64,000 nt of DNA from Salinisphaera sp. (GCF_002729955.1 NZ_PBYA01000056.1:117206-181205), one strand, 5' to 3'; counted from the first letter of the stretch, positions 35,918 through 45,854 are shown. A program made the numbers and translations. Notes: a model not told the origin generated them from the letters alone.

Positions 35918-36763
35918 TCAGTTGGCCAGGATACGGGCCATGAAGGCCGGCTGGGCAAAGGCGGCGTTGTGCATAGCGGGCGTGTAGTAGAACGTCTGAA
36001 AGTCAGGCGCGCGCTCGGGCGCATACAGGCTGCGCGTATCGCGCACCGCCAGCGTGGCCGACCACCAGCCGGTGGGGTAGCTCGGCTGCGGAAAGCTCAA
36101 CAGATGGGTATCGGCAAAGCCGGCCGCCCGCAGGCCGCCGTGCATCTCGCCGATGAGTTCGCTGTGCACCAGCGGCGATTCGCTCTGCTGCACCAGCAGC
36201 CCGCCCTGGCCGAGCACGCGGTGGCACTGCTTGTAGAAGGCTTCGTTGAACAGGCCTTCGGCCGGGCCGATCGGGTCGGTGCTATCGATGATGATCAGAT
36301 CGACGCTGGCATCCGGCGCGTTGTTCATCCAGGCCACGCCGTCCTCGAAGGCAAGCGTGGCACGCGGGTCGTCGTTGGAATCGCACAGGGCCGGGAAATA
36401 TTCTTCGGCGATACGGGTCACGCGCTCGTCGATCTCGATCTGGGTGGCCTGCTGCACGTTGTCGTGCTTGAGCACCTCGCGCAGCGTGCCGCAGTCGCCG
36501 CCGCCGATGATCACCACGTTCTTTGCCGCGCCGTGGGCGAACAGCGCCGGGTGGGTCATCATCTCGTGGTAGACGAAGTTGTCGCGGTCGGTGAGCATCA
36601 CCAGGCCGTCGATGGTGAGCAGACGACCGAAAGTTTCGGTCTCGTACACGGCGATGGTCTGATATGCCGACTGCTCTTCATGCAGTTTGGACTTGATGCG
36701 TAGCGAAAAGCCCAGGCCGAGATCGTGACTTGCTTCGGTATACCAGTTGTCGTCGAGTACCAT
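35918..36763 (-). CDS. speE: Spermidine synthase
   Basis: SpeE moves an aminopropyl group from decarboxylated S-adenosylmethionine to putrescine. The 281-residue protein begins MVLDDNWYTEASHDLGLGFSLRI. It has the nucleotide-binding VVIIGGGDCGTLREVLKH, the catalytic-region IIIDSTDPIGPAEGLF and SESPLVHSELI, and the C-terminal QPSYPTGWWSATLA. Length and order match the family. The start at 36763 has an AAGGA site. It is divergent from speA with a 77-base gap, so the two likely share a control region. No speD or speB is seen in the window. Confidence 0.95.
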   Translation of the reverse strand: MVLDDNWYTEASHDLGLGFSLRIKSKLHEEQSAYQTIAVYETETFGRLLTIDGLVMLTDRDNFVYHEMMTHPALFAHGAAKNVVIIGGGDCGTLREVLKHDNVQQATQIEIDERVTRIAEEYFPALCDSNDDPRATLAFEDGVAWMNNAPDASVDLIIIDSTDPIGPAEGLFNEAFYKQCHRVLGQGGLLVQQSESPLVHSELIGEMHGGLRAAGFADTHLLSFPQPSYPTGWWSATLAVRDTRSLYAPERAPDFQTFYYTPAMHNAAFAQPAFMARILAN

Positions 36764-36840
36764 GCGTTTTCCTTGCTGTGCGCGATTGCGCATCCGTCGA
36801 ACCAGATTGGCCCGCAGTATAAGCCAGCCACGCAACACGA

Positions 36841-38706
36841 ATGTTCATGTCCCGATCCAATTCAAATCCGCGTTCTGCCCACGACTGGCAGATCGACGAT
36901 GCCCGTGCCCTGTATCGCGTTGCCACCTGGGGCGAGGGCTATTTCGATATCAACGAGCGTGGCGCGGTCACCGTCACGCCGCGCCGGGATGGCCCCGCCA
37001 TCGATCTGGACGGGCTCACCGACGAGATCCAGCGGGCCGGTCTGCGCCTGCCGGTACTGGCGCGGTTCACGGATATTCTCGGTGATCGCATCACCCGGCT
37101 TTGTGACGCCTTCGAAGCCGCGCGCGAACGCCACGACTATGGCGGTCGCTATACCGTGGTCTATCCGGTCAAGGTCAACCAGCAGCGTGCCGTGGTTGAA
37201 GGGCTGGTGGCCGCGGGCGGCGAACGCGCCGGCCTGGAAGCGGGCAGCAAGCCCGAGCTGATGGCCGTGCTTGCCCTGGCCGCGCCGGGCAGCGTGATCG
37301 TATGCAACGGCTACAAGGACAGCGCGTTTCTGCGCCTGGCCATGATCGGCCAGCAACTCGGCCATCGCGTCTATATCGTGGTTGAAAAGCCCTCCGAACT
37401 GGCGCCCATCGCCGAAATCGCCGAAGAGCTCGGCCTGCGTCCCAACATCGGTCTGCGCGTGCGCCTGGCCAGCGTGGCGGCCGGCCACTGGCAGAACACC
37501 GGCGGCGAGAAATCCAAGTTCGGCCTGACCGCTACCCAGGTGGTCGAGGCCGTCGAGCGGCTGCAACAGCTCGGCTATGACGACTGTGTACGCATGCTGC
37601 ATGTGCATGTGGGCTCGCAGGTCGCCGATCACGGCGCGCTGTCGCGGGCCATGGACGAAACCGCGCATCTGTATCGTGGCCTGCGTGCGCTGGGCGCGCC
37701 GCTTGCCTGTGTGGATGTCGGCGGCGGGCTGGCGGTCGATTATGAAGGCCGGGGCGCGCGTTCGTTCTGTTCCATGAACTATGGCGTGCCCGACTATGCC
37801 GATGCCGTGGTCGGCGCGCTGGCCCGGGTGTGTCGTACGTTTGATCTGCCCATGCCGGACATCATCAGCGAATCCGGCCGGGCGCTGACCGCCCACCATG
37901 CCGTGCTGCTGACCCAGGTCATCGACAGCGAGCTGGCCAGTACCCCGGCCGCCGCGGACTTGAGCGCGGAGCTGTCGCCGGGGGCCACGCTCGATCGTGC
38001 CGAGCGCAGCCTGGCCGACGTCCAGGCACGTTTTCTGGCCGGCGATATCGGCCTGAAGGAGCGGGCGGCCGCCGAGGCCGAGGCGGTGTCGATCTATCGC
38101 GCGGTCGCGGCCCACGCCGGCGACAACGACGACGAGCGGGCCGCCGTTACCGCGGCCCAGGAAAAGCTGGCGGCCAAGTATTTCGTCAACTTCTCGGTGT
38201 TCCAGTCGGTGCCCGACGTCTGGGCCCTGGATCAGATCTTTCCTGTCATGCCGCTCGCGCGGCTGAACGAACGCCCGGACGAACGCGCCCGGCTGTGCGA
38301 TCTGACCTGCGACTCGGATGGCCGGCTGGATCGCTACGTTGACGAGAACGGCGTCGACAGCACCCTGCCGTTACATGGGCTGCGTGAAGGCGAGGCCTAT
38401 CGGCTGGGTATCTTCATGGTCGGCGCCTATCAGGAGAATCTGGGCGATATGCACAACCTGTTCGGCGATACCGACGTGGTCAACGTCGAGGTCGATGACA
38501 GCGAGCGCGGCTGGCGTTTGGCCGACGCGGAGCAGGGCGATCGCACCGACGAGCTGCTGCGCTACGTGCATTTCGAACCCGACGACCTGCGCGCCGCCTA
38601 TCGACGCAAGCTGGCGGCCTCGGGACTTGGCGGCCGGCTCAAGCGCGAAACCGAAGCACTGCTGGAAGCCGGGCTGGCCGGCTATACCTACCTGGTCGAA
38701 TCGTAG
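36841..38706 (+). CDS. speA: Biosynthetic arginine decarboxylase
   Basis: SpeA makes agmatine from arginine with PLP, the first step of the arginine route to putrescine. This 621-residue protein has the PLP Lys111 in VYPVKVNQQRAVVEGL, the EAGSKPELMAVLAL region, RLQQLGYDDCVRMLHVHVGSQ, DVGGGLAVDYEG, ISESGRALTAHHAVL and the late LGIFMVGAYQENLGDMHNLFGD. Length (about 630) is usual. It is divergent from speE. A short GC-rich hairpin followed by T6 lies after the stop. Confidence 0.96.
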   Translation: MFMSRSNSNPRSAHDWQIDDARALYRVATWGEGYFDINERGAVTVTPRRDGPAIDLDGLTDEIQRAGLRLPVLARFTDILGDRITRLCDAFEAARERHDYGGRYTVVYPVKVNQQRAVVEGLVAAGGERAGLEAGSKPELMAVLALAAPGSVIVCNGYKDSAFLRLAMIGQQLGHRVYIVVEKPSELAPIAEIAEELGLRPNIGLRVRLASVAAGHWQNTGGEKSKFGLTATQVVEAVERLQQLGYDDCVRMLHVHVGSQVADHGALSRAMDETAHLYRGLRALGAPLACVDVGGGLAVDYEGRGARSFCSMNYGVPDYADAVVGALARVCRTFDLPMPDIISESGRALTAHHAVLLTQVIDSELASTPAAADLSAELSPGATLDRAERSLADVQARFLAGDIGLKERAAAEAEAVSIYRAVAAHAGDNDDERAAVTAAQEKLAAKYFVNFSVFQSVPDVWALDQIFPVMPLARLNERPDERARLCDLTCDSDGRLDRYVDENGVDSTLPLHGLREGEAYRLGIFMVGAYQENLGDMHNLFGDTDVVNVEVDDSERGWRLADAEQGDRTDELLRYVHFEPDDLRAAYRRKLAASGLGGRLKRETEALLEAGLAGYTYLVES

Positions 38707-38729
38707 GGGCGATTAACGCTAACCAAATC

Positions 38730-38750
38730 GCCGCGCCGCGGCCGTTTTTT
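38730..38750 (+). terminator. Candidate rho-independent terminator after speA
   Basis: GCCG-CGCCG-CGGC hairpin followed by CCG and six T. Confidence 0.6.
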
Positions 38751-38964
38751 GCGCAAGACAATGCGCGATCTGCAATGCTGGATTGCGCACCGTGGATAAT
38801 GACGCAGAGGCCCGCGTCCCGACGGGTTGCGTCCAGCAATCCACCATGCCGCGTTGCTCGTCGTTCATTTGGTTCACCAAACCTCTTTCCTCGCGCCTTG
38901 CATGGCGAATTTCTGGAAGGCAACGCGACGATCGGCGTTAGCGGCAACAGCCCCTGGCCCCGCC

Positions 38965-41900
38965 TTATTTGCCGGTAATCGACAGCGTCGCCCGCGGACG
39001 GGCGTCGGGGTCGCGATCGATCACCGGTTCGGCCAGCTCGATATGGGCCGGCGGCGCATCCCGTGCCGCCAGGTAATCGCGCACCGACTTCGCCCGGCGC
39101 TGTGCCAGGCGTCTGAGTTCGGCCTCGTTGTCGGCGGTTATCACCGCTTCGCCGGCGGGCGCCATCGCTTTGGCGTCCTGGGCCGTGGCATGGCCCTGGA
39201 TGGCCAGCCGCAGACGGGGCTTGCGGCTCATCTGCTGTGCGATCCGGGCGAGATAAGGCCGCTCGTCGGGGCGGATGTATTCCTGGTCGGCGACGAAGAA
39301 CACCGGTTCCGAGGCCAGCGACCGGCCCAGGCTGAGCACGGCGTTCTTGGCCTTGTTGAGCAACCCGACCGGGGAGTAATCGCTCATGACCGCGGTGCGC
39401 AGACCGGCCAGCACGGCTTCGCGCACGAGATTGCGAATCGAGAAGTAGGGGTTGGTGACGTCCCCCAGAATCGCAGTCTGGAACTGAATGGTGTCGCTCT
39501 GGCCGCGCATGAGTGCCAGGGCGCTGTCCATGGATATGCCGAGGATGATCTCGGTTTCCTGGTTGGGCGTATCGACCAGGCGGAAATTCGACAGCGTGGT
39601 ATCGAGGTTGCCATCGAGCTGGCCGCCCTGGGCAGCGAGGTTGAGCGTACCGTCGGCCACGCCCTTTGCGATCCGTCGGCCCATCGCGGCGTTGAGATAG
39701 CCCGACAGCGGTTCCAGCGCAAGCGAACGCATCCAGGCGTCCACGTCCATGCTCAGGCCGCCTTCGGCCAGCGGTGCGATGGTGCCGCGGCTGTCGAGGT
39801 GGCCATACTCGCCCACGTCCAGGGCCAGGTCGAAACGGGCGTCGCGTTCGGGATGGCCGGTATCCAGCCCGTCGACGTTGAACACCAGCGACGAGCCCCT
39901 CAGCGATACGTTCGGCGTGACGGAGACGTCGTTGAACACGATCTGGGGCCCGGCCAGCGATAGATGGTCGATACGATAGGTCGAGGCCGTACCGGAGGCG
40001 CCATCGCCCCCCGACGAAGGCTGCGAGCCTTGTTCGTCGCTGCCGAAATACAGGGCCATGACGCCCATGCCACCGTCATCGCGACGGATATGGATATTGG
40101 CTTCGTCGATATCGAGTTCGCCTACGTGGTAATGGGCCAGGTCGGTCAGGCGAAAATCGCGCGCGCTTGCGGAAATGGCCTGCAGTACGGCCACGGACGA
40201 ATCGGTATCGTCGAGCATGCGCACGCCCTTGGCGTTGAGGCTGTCGAAGGCGATGTCATCGACGCCGTCCACCACCAGGCGAAAGAGTTCCGTGTCGCGC
40301 GATGACAGCCAGGCGGCATCGAGCGCGGTGTTCTGCACGGCGAAGTTCTGGGCGACCATGTCGCCATCCATGTTCAGCTTGAGCTGCCCGCCGGCCGGGC
40401 GCTCGCTGTAGGCGCCGTTGTAGACGATCCGATCCGCGCGCAGCGCGATCGGCTGCCCGGGCAAATCCAGCGTTGCGTTCTTGCCGATCACACGCCCCCG
40501 TGCGCTGCGAGCGAACAGCCGGCCGATATCGAAATCGGTTTGGCCGCGCCAGCTGACGTCGTCGGTTTCGAACAGCGCGGTTTGCGGTACGTCGAATGTC
40601 CAGGCCGCGGCGTCGAGCGCGCCGTCGCTGCGTACCCGCGTGTTCGCGGCCGTATCGATATCGATCTTGCCCTGCCAGTCGACTGCTGCGAACACCATGT
40701 TCAGAGTGTCGGGTGAGGACAGCGCAATCCGATCGCTGCGCAGGCGCCCGTCGCTGTCGATATCGCCGGCGCCAGCCACCCGCAGCTTGCCCTGCCAGTC
40801 CAGTGCGTCGGTGCTGGCCTGCAGGCTGTCGGCATCGATCGATAATGGCTTTGTCTTCAGGCGACCGTCGGTCGTAACCGTCATGGGCTCGCCCAGGGCC
40901 GTATCGATCTTGCCCTGCCAATTCAGCCCCGGCGTCTTAACGTCGAAGCTCGAGCCCGACACCCGTGGGCTGGCAGTGTCGATCGAGCCGTCGATGCCGA
41001 ATTGGCTGGCGTTGGCGCCGAACTCGCCGCTGAATTGCCCGTTCCAGGTCAACTGCTCGCCGGCGATCGTCGTCGCCCCCGATTTCAGCTGCGGCCCGGT
41101 GGACTGGTATTGGCCATCCAGCGTGAGCTGCGTGGCGTCGGCGGCGAGCGTCAGCTGTGTTTTGCCCTGCCAGTGGACCGCGTTCTGCGCAAAGTCGAGG
41201 CTGTCGCCGTTCGCGACCTTGAATCCCTTCGCGTCGATTTTTCCGTCGCTTGCGATCGTGCTGGGCTGGCCCTCGGCACGCAGCAGTTGGAGCTGGATAT
41301 CGCCCTGCCAGCCGAGCTGGCTTGCGCGCATGCGCGTGCCGTTGTCCATGGCAAGCGTCGAGCCGTGGCCGGTGGTCTGGCCGGCGATGGTTACGTCCAG
41401 CGCGTTGTCGGCGTCGTACTCGAAATCGATGCGCTGGTCGCTGTCGACGAGGCCGGTCAGTTCACGCAGGCCGCCGCCCGTGGCGAGCGGGCCGATCAGT
41501 TCGAGTGCGAAGCGGTGGGTGACCACTTCCAGATGCCCGGCAATACGATCGCCAAACGGCGTTATGCGTCCGGACAGACGGATGCGACCCTCGCCGATGC
41601 TCATGTCGGCCTGCATCGGTACGTCGTTGGTCTGTTCCCAGCTGACGACATCGCGGGCACTGGAATCGTTGAGTACCAGTTCGCGGTCGATGGCCGGCTG
41701 TTCGCCCTGGGCGGGCTGGACGTAGTGCAGGCGAATTCCACTGAGCGCCAGCTGTTTGACCGCGATGCCCCAGTTCAGCGATTGGGTCGAGTTCGGATCG
41801 GCAAGGATCGGGTAGCCGCCCACGCGCAGCGTATTGTCCTCGGTGCGGCGAATGTCGACGGCGCTGTTCGCGATGGCCAGGCGGGTGAGTACCAGCCGTT

Positions 41901-42180
41901 TGGACAACAGCGGCGCGTATTCCAGCGTGATCGCGAGCCGGCCGACGGCAATTTGTTCACCCTCGGCCGCGCTGGCCTGGGCGTCTTCATAGACCACCGT
42001 GCCGGTGAACAGATTCACGTCGACATCGCCAATACGGGCGCTCATGCCGGCCTGATCCAGATAATGCAGCGTGAGTTGGCGCACGACGATCGACGGCAGC
42101 CACACGAGCGCGGCCGCCACCAGCACGGCAACCACACACAGCGCGACTAGAGCGCCTTTCGTGCGCCGTGAAAACGTCAT
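38965..42180 (-). CDS. Large DUF748/AsmA-like envelope protein with seven internal repeats
   Basis: A 1071-residue protein with an N-terminal membrane anchor (about 8-30, MTFSRRTKGALVALCVVAVL) and a large periplasmic part. Its start (VWLPSIVVRQLTLHYLDQAG) and the RLVLTRLAIANSAVDIRR region match DUF748/AsmA-like proteins, which belong to the lipid-transport bridge-like beta-helix group. From about residue 285 to 545 there are seven repeats with the pattern W-[QNR]-G. The C-terminal part (NAAMGRRIAKGVADGTLNL and RRAKSVRDYLAAR) matches the end of DUF748, with an OmpA-like element (LAQRRAKSVRDYL). The likely role is in the outer membrane or cell envelope, but exact function is unknown. Confidence 0.88.
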   Translation of the reverse strand: MTFSRRTKGALVALCVVAVLVAAALVWLPSIVVRQLTLHYLDQAGMSARIGDVDVNLFTGTVVYEDAQASAAEGEQIAVGRLAITLEYAPLLSKRLVLTRLAIANSAVDIRRTEDNTLRVGGYPILADPNSTQSLNWGIAVKQLALSGIRLHYVQPAQGEQPAIDRELVLNDSSARDVVSWEQTNDVPMQADMSIGEGRIRLSGRITPFGDRIAGHLEVVTHRFALELIGPLATGGGLRELTGLVDSDQRIDFEYDADNALDVTIAGQTTGHGSTLAMDNGTRMRASQLGWQGDIQLQLLRAEGQPSTIASDGKIDAKGFKVANGDSLDFAQNAVHWQGKTQLTLAADATQLTLDGQYQSTGPQLKSGATTIAGEQLTWNGQFSGEFGANASQFGIDGSIDTASPRVSGSSFDVKTPGLNWQGKIDTALGEPMTVTTDGRLKTKPLSIDADSLQASTDALDWQGKLRVAGAGDIDSDGRLRSDRIALSSPDTLNMVFAAVDWQGKIDIDTAANTRVRSDGALDAAAWTFDVPQTALFETDDVSWRGQTDFDIGRLFARSARGRVIGKNATLDLPGQPIALRADRIVYNGAYSERPAGGQLKLNMDGDMVAQNFAVQNTALDAAWLSSRDTELFRLVVDGVDDIAFDSLNAKGVRMLDDTDSSVAVLQAISASARDFRLTDLAHYHVGELDIDEANIHIRRDDGGMGVMALYFGSDEQGSQPSSGGDGASGTASTYRIDHLSLAGPQIVFNDVSVTPNVSLRGSSLVFNVDGLDTGHPERDARFDLALDVGEYGHLDSRGTIAPLAEGGLSMDVDAWMRSLALEPLSGYLNAAMGRRIAKGVADGTLNLAAQGGQLDGNLDTTLSNFRLVDTPNQETEIILGISMDSALALMRGQSDTIQFQTAILGDVTNPYFSIRNLVREAVLAGLRTAVMSDYSPVGLLNKAKNAVLSLGRSLASEPVFFVADQEYIRPDERPYLARIAQQMSRKPRLRLAIQGHATAQDAKAMAPAGEAVITADNEAELRRLAQRRAKSVRDYLAARDAPPAHIELAEPVIDRDPDARPRATLSITGK

Positions 42181-42251
42181 TGCAGTACGGGATTGGCCAC
42201 AGAGAACGCAAACCTTATCATCGAGGCCTATTTTCCCGACACACGTTCGCT

Positions 42252-43118
42252 ATGAAAACTGCATTTATCGGCCTCGGCGGCATGGGCCACGGCATGGCCG
42301 CCAACCTGCAGGCTGCCGGCCTGCTGAGCGCGGTTTATAACCGTACCCACGAAAAGGCCGATGCGTTCGGCCGCGAATACGACGTAAAGGCCGTTTCCGA
42401 CGTGGGCGATATAGCGGCCGAAGCCGAGGCGATCGTTATCTGTGTGAGCGCCGACGACGACGTGCTGGCCATGGTCGACGCGCTGCTGCCCGGCCTGAAC
42501 GATCAACATATCGTGATCGACTGTTCGACCATCGCCAGCGATACCGCCCGCGAAGCCGCCCGCCGCGTGGGCGAAAAGGGAGCCGGTTTCGTGGATGCGC
42601 CGGTCTCAGGTGGCACCGAAGGGGCCAAGAACGGCACGTTGTCGATCATGGCCGGGGGCGACGAGGCAGTGTTCGAGCGCGCCCGGCCCGTGCTGGAGGC
42701 CATGGGCAAGAGCATCACCCATATGGGCGAAGTGGGCACCGGCCAGGCGACCAAGGCGGTCAACCAGATTCTGTGCGCAGGCATCAATCAGGCGGTATGC
42801 GAAGGCATGCGCTTTGCGGCGGCACTCGACCTGCCGCTGGACAAGGTCGTGGATGTCGTCGGATCGGGCGCGGCGGGCAACTGGTTCGTCAACCATCGCG
42901 GCAAGACGATGGTGAAGGATATCTTCGACCCCGGCTTCAAGATGAAGCACCACCACAAGGATCTGGGCATCTGCCTGCATATGGCCGAGCTCAACGGCGG
43001 CGAACTGCCGCTATCGGCCCAGACCCGCGCCGAGTACGAAAAACTCATCGAACAGGGCTACGGCGACGAAGACATTTCCGCGCTCTACCGTGCCCGCCGC
43101 GATCTGTTCGATCGCTGA
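42252..43118 (+). CDS. 3-hydroxyisobutyrate dehydrogenase-family oxidoreductase
   Basis: A 288-residue beta-hydroxyacid dehydrogenase. The NAD(P) loop is IGLGGMGHGMAANL. The substrate motif DAPVSGGTEGAKNGTLSIMAGG and the catalytic Lys in GTGQATKAVNQILCAGINQA are present, as is FDPGFKMKHHHKDLGI. These features cover 3-hydroxyisobutyrate, tartronate semialdehyde and glyoxylate reductases, so the substrate is not certain. A Gly-rich loop followed by YNRT suggests NADP(H) preference. The ATG at 42252 is the first in-frame one with a sensible start. It diverges from the DUF748 gene. Confidence 0.92.
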   Translation: MKTAFIGLGGMGHGMAANLQAAGLLSAVYNRTHEKADAFGREYDVKAVSDVGDIAAEAEAIVICVSADDDVLAMVDALLPGLNDQHIVIDCSTIASDTAREAARRVGEKGAGFVDAPVSGGTEGAKNGTLSIMAGGDEAVFERARPVLEAMGKSITHMGEVGTGQATKAVNQILCAGINQAVCEGMRFAAALDLPLDKVVDVVGSGAAGNWFVNHRGKTMVKDIFDPGFKMKHHHKDLGICLHMAELNGGELPLSAQTRAEYEKLIEQGYGDEDISALYRARRDLFDR

Positions 43119-43705
43119 TCTCGGCCGCGACATCAGAACTTTTTTGAAAGGTTCTTTGAAGACAATCCGCAGATTACCGAGATTGCGCAGATTTTGAATG
43201 AGCTCGCATGAACTCGTCTGGCTGTTCTCAAGCAAGTAAGTTGTCCGCAAATGAACGCAAAGACACGCGAATAAGGCGAGACACGGGTTGCCCGAGGCCG
43301 GGGCCAGCTGTTCACGACAGCCTGGTGAACTTTGTACATAAGCAGGCGCAGATTGTCCGAAGCCACGTCTAGCGGCGTGCCGGCAATAGGCGCGGCTGGG
43401 TCTCTGCAATCTGTGAAATCGGCGTAATCTGTGGACCGCTCCAAGCAACCAAGTCGGGAGGCCGGCGATGGCAGGGGTGGTCCGCAAATAGACGCGAGTA
43501 AACGCAAATAGGATAGGGCGTGGGCGTTGGCAGCACTACGCGATGTGATCGCCGGCTACCGTCCAGAAAGAGGCTGTCATTCACGTTTATTTGCGTTCAT
43601 TCGCGGACAATTTTCCTCGCAAACGACGACCAAGAAGGTCGTGGCCGGAAAAAAGGCCGGCAACCAGGGCCGGCCTTGTCGGGCGCGAGCGGGGCGACGC
43701 CGGTA
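43119..43705. repeat. Intergenic region with at least six short GCAGAT/GCAAAT-type repeats
   Basis: This 587-base gap contains repeated, diverged copies of one motif family at 43166-43198, 43244-43275, 43346-43360, 43401-43437 (reverse orientation), 43481-43515 and 43584-43610 (reverse). Forward copies contain TCCGCA followed by GATTACC or AATGAACGC or AATAGACGCG units, with the unit core CGCAGATT or CGCAAAT. The final copy is the mirror of the fifth (TTTATTTGCGTTCATTCGCGG), so long stems can form. I see no coding sequence. This resembles dispersed intergenic repeats of unknown function known in other proteobacteria. Confidence 0.65.
43653..43677 (-). terminator. Rho-independent terminator of the DUF1269-like gene
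   Basis: AAGGCCGGC pairs with GCCGGCCTT around a seven-base loop. A run of six A to its left gives a T tail on the minus strand. Confidence 0.8.
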
Positions 43706-44218
43706 TCAGTCGGCGTTTTTGTCCGGTGCGTCGGTGCCTTCGATTTTCGCGCTCGGTGCGGCCTGTTGAATCACGCCTTCGATTTCGTCGACGCGCTCGG
43801 CGGCGACATCGACCATGAACAGCACCTGGCCGTTTTCCAGCGCCTTTTCGTAGGTTTCGATCTGCGAATTATCATGGCGGATGCCGATCATGCTCGACGC
43901 CCAGGCGCCAAAGCCGGCACCGGCGAGCCCCGTGGCCGCGACCAGACCGCCGCCGATCGCCAGCCCGGCAGGCGGGAAGGCCACAGCCGCGAGCCCGGCC
44001 ACGACGCCGGTCACGCCGCCTGCGGCGGCGCCGCGCTCGGCCGAGCCGACCAGATCCGAGGTTTCGGTGACGTCCGCCTGGGGCAGGTCGCTCGTCTGCA
44101 CGCTGTCGCGTGCCACCACCGACATGTCGTCTTCGGCGACATCATTCTGCTTGAGGTGATCGACCACCGTATGGGCGGTATCGATATCCGGGACCAGGAA
44201 GTAAAGACGACGTGACAT
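43706..44218 (-). CDS. DUF1269-like membrane protein with a glycine-rich membrane domain
   Basis: A 170-residue protein. The N-terminal ferredoxin-like part starts MSRRLYFLVPDIDTAHTVVDHL. A glycine- and alanine-rich hydrophobic segment (about 65-110, GAAAGGVTGVVAGLAAVAFPPAGLAIGGGLV) and FGAWASSMIG follow, then a charged C-terminal part (VLFMVDVAAERVDEIEGVIQ). This matches proteins annotated as DUF1269 or putative magnesium-transport-associated. The function is unknown. The start at 44218 is the first of the conserved opening. It is preceded by argH on the same strand but spaced by 46 bases. Confidence 0.8.
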   Translation of the reverse strand: MSRRLYFLVPDIDTAHTVVDHLKQNDVAEDDMSVVARDSVQTSDLPQADVTETSDLVGSAERGAAAGGVTGVVAGLAAVAFPPAGLAIGGGLVAATGLAGAGFGAWASSMIGIRHDNSQIETYEKALENGQVLFMVDVAAERVDEIEGVIQQAAPSAKIEGTDAPDKNAD

Positions 44219-44264
44219 GATTATCCTGTTGTATGTTGCTTTAAGTAAAAGACTGTAACCGCGG

Positions 44265-45677
44265 CTACGGGTTCCCTGACGGGAGCGCTTCGCGTGCCCG
44301 CGCGGCCGCCGCGCGCACCTGTGCCGGCGCGGTGCCGCCGATATGATCGCGTGCGGCGACCGAGCCTTCCAGCGTGAGCACTTCGTAGACGTCCTCACCG
44401 ATCGCTTCGGAAAAGCCGCGTAGCGTGGTCAGATCCAGATCGGCCAGATCGCAGCCCGCGCCGATGGCGTGCTGCACACTCTTGCCCACGATTTCATGCG
44501 CATCGCGAAAGGCCACTCCTTGACGTACGAGGTAGTCGGCCAGATCGGTTGCAGTCGAAAAGCCCTTGCGCGCGGCTTCGCGGCATACATCGGCATGGAC
44601 GGTGACATGCGGCATCATGTCGGCATACAGGGCGACGCTGTTCATGACCGTATCGACCACGTCGAAGATCGGTTCCTTGTCTTCCTGGTTGTCGCGGTTG
44701 TAGGCCAGCGGCTGGCCTTTCATGAGCGTGAGCAGGCTCACCAGATGACCGTTCACGCGTGCAGTCTTGCCACGCACCAGCTCGGCCACGTCCGGGTTCT
44801 TTTTCTGCGGCATGATCGAGCTGCCGGTGCAGTAGCGATCCGGCAGGTCGACGAAGCCGAAGGCCGGGCTCATCCACAGGATCAGTTCTTCGGAATGGCG
44901 CGACAGATGGGTCATCACAAGCGACGCCGCGGAGACGAACTCGATCGCGAAATCGCGATCGGAGACGGCGTCCAGCGAATTGTCGATTACCTGATCGAAG
45001 CCCAGCTCGGCGGCGACCATTTCGCGGTCGATGGGGAAGGTGGTACCCGCCAGCGCCGCCGCCCCGAGGGGCAGGCGATTGACGCGTTTGCGGATATCGC
45101 GCAGGCGTTCGGTATCGCGGGCGAGCATGGCCTCCCACGCCAGCATGTGATGGCCGAAGGTCACCGGCTGGGCCACCTGCATATGGGTAAAGCCGGGCAT
45201 GATCGTATCGGCCTCGCGCTCGGCCAAGCCGACAAGTGCTACGCGCAGGCGTTCGAGTTCCGCGATCAGCGCATCGATGGCATCGCGCAGCCATAGCCGG
45301 ATGTCGGTAGCGATCTGGTCATTGCGGCTGCGCCCGGTATGCAGTTTCTTGCCGAGCGCGCCGATATCCTCGGTCAGCCGTGCTTCGATATTCATGTGTA
45401 CGTCTTCGAGCGCCGGATCCCATGCGAACTCGCCGGCCGCGATTCGACCCTCGATCGCGCGCAGGCCGGCTTCGATCTGGTCGAACTCGGCGGCGGTGAG
45501 CACGCCGACGTTCGAGAGCATGCGGGCATGGGCGATCGAGCCGCGGATGTCGTGGGCGGCCAGTCGGGCATCGAAGGAGACGGACTCGGTGAATGCGGCC
45601 ACCCGGGCATCCGGGCTTTCAGAAAAACGACCGCCCCAGGTCTGATGGCCGGCGTTGTCGCTGCGGGTATTGCTCAT
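44265..45677 (-). CDS. argH: Argininosuccinate lyase
   Basis: ArgH splits argininosuccinate into arginine and fumarate, the last step of arginine synthesis. The 470-residue protein has the opening [23 protein letters not shown], the signature [20 protein letters not shown] (catalytic Ser loop) and [18 protein letters not shown]. Length is standard (about 460-470). I chose ATG 45677 (MSNTRSD); an in-frame upstream ATG would add seven residues. It is divergent from algZ. The argH-algZ-algR-hemC order matches Pseudomonas. Arginine made here also feeds SpeA. Confidence 0.96.
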   Translation of the reverse strand: MSNTRSDNAGHQTWGGRFSESPDARVAAFTESVSFDARLAAHDIRGSIAHARMLSNVGVLTAAEFDQIEAGLRAIEGRIAAGEFAWDPALEDVHMNIEARLTEDIGALGKKLHTGRSRNDQIATDIRLWLRDAIDALIAELERLRVALVGLAEREADTIMPGFTHMQVAQPVTFGHHMLAWEAMLARDTERLRDIRKRVNRLPLGAAALAGTTFPIDREMVAAELGFDQVIDNSLDAVSDRDFAIEFVSAASLVMTHLSRHSEELILWMSPAFGFVDLPDRYCTGSSIMPQKKNPDVAELVRGKTARVNGHLVSLLTLMKGQPLAYNRDNQEDKEPIFDVVDTVMNSVALYADMMPHVTVHADVCREAARKGFSTATDLADYLVRQGVAFRDAHEIVGKSVQHAIGAGCDLADLDLTTLRGFSEAIGEDVYEVLTLEGSVAARDHIGGTAPAQVRAAAARAREALPSGNP

Positions 45678-45854
45678 GCGCTTGGCTCGTTGCTGCATCG
45701 ATGGGCGCGACGCATCGCATCGCGTTCGGCGCGCGAGTATAGCAATGCCCTGGGAAGACACGCCCTAGCCGGCTCGGTGGCGTGGCGCCTTCGGCCGGCT
45801 TGTTGTCGCCGGCCAGCTGCGCAATGCTGTGCTTTGCCAATTCGAGCATTTTCA

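Noticed and set aside
43166..43610. Possible CRISPR array in the repeat-rich gap
   Set aside because: The copies are diverged, occur in both orientations and have unequal spacing; no cas gene is present.
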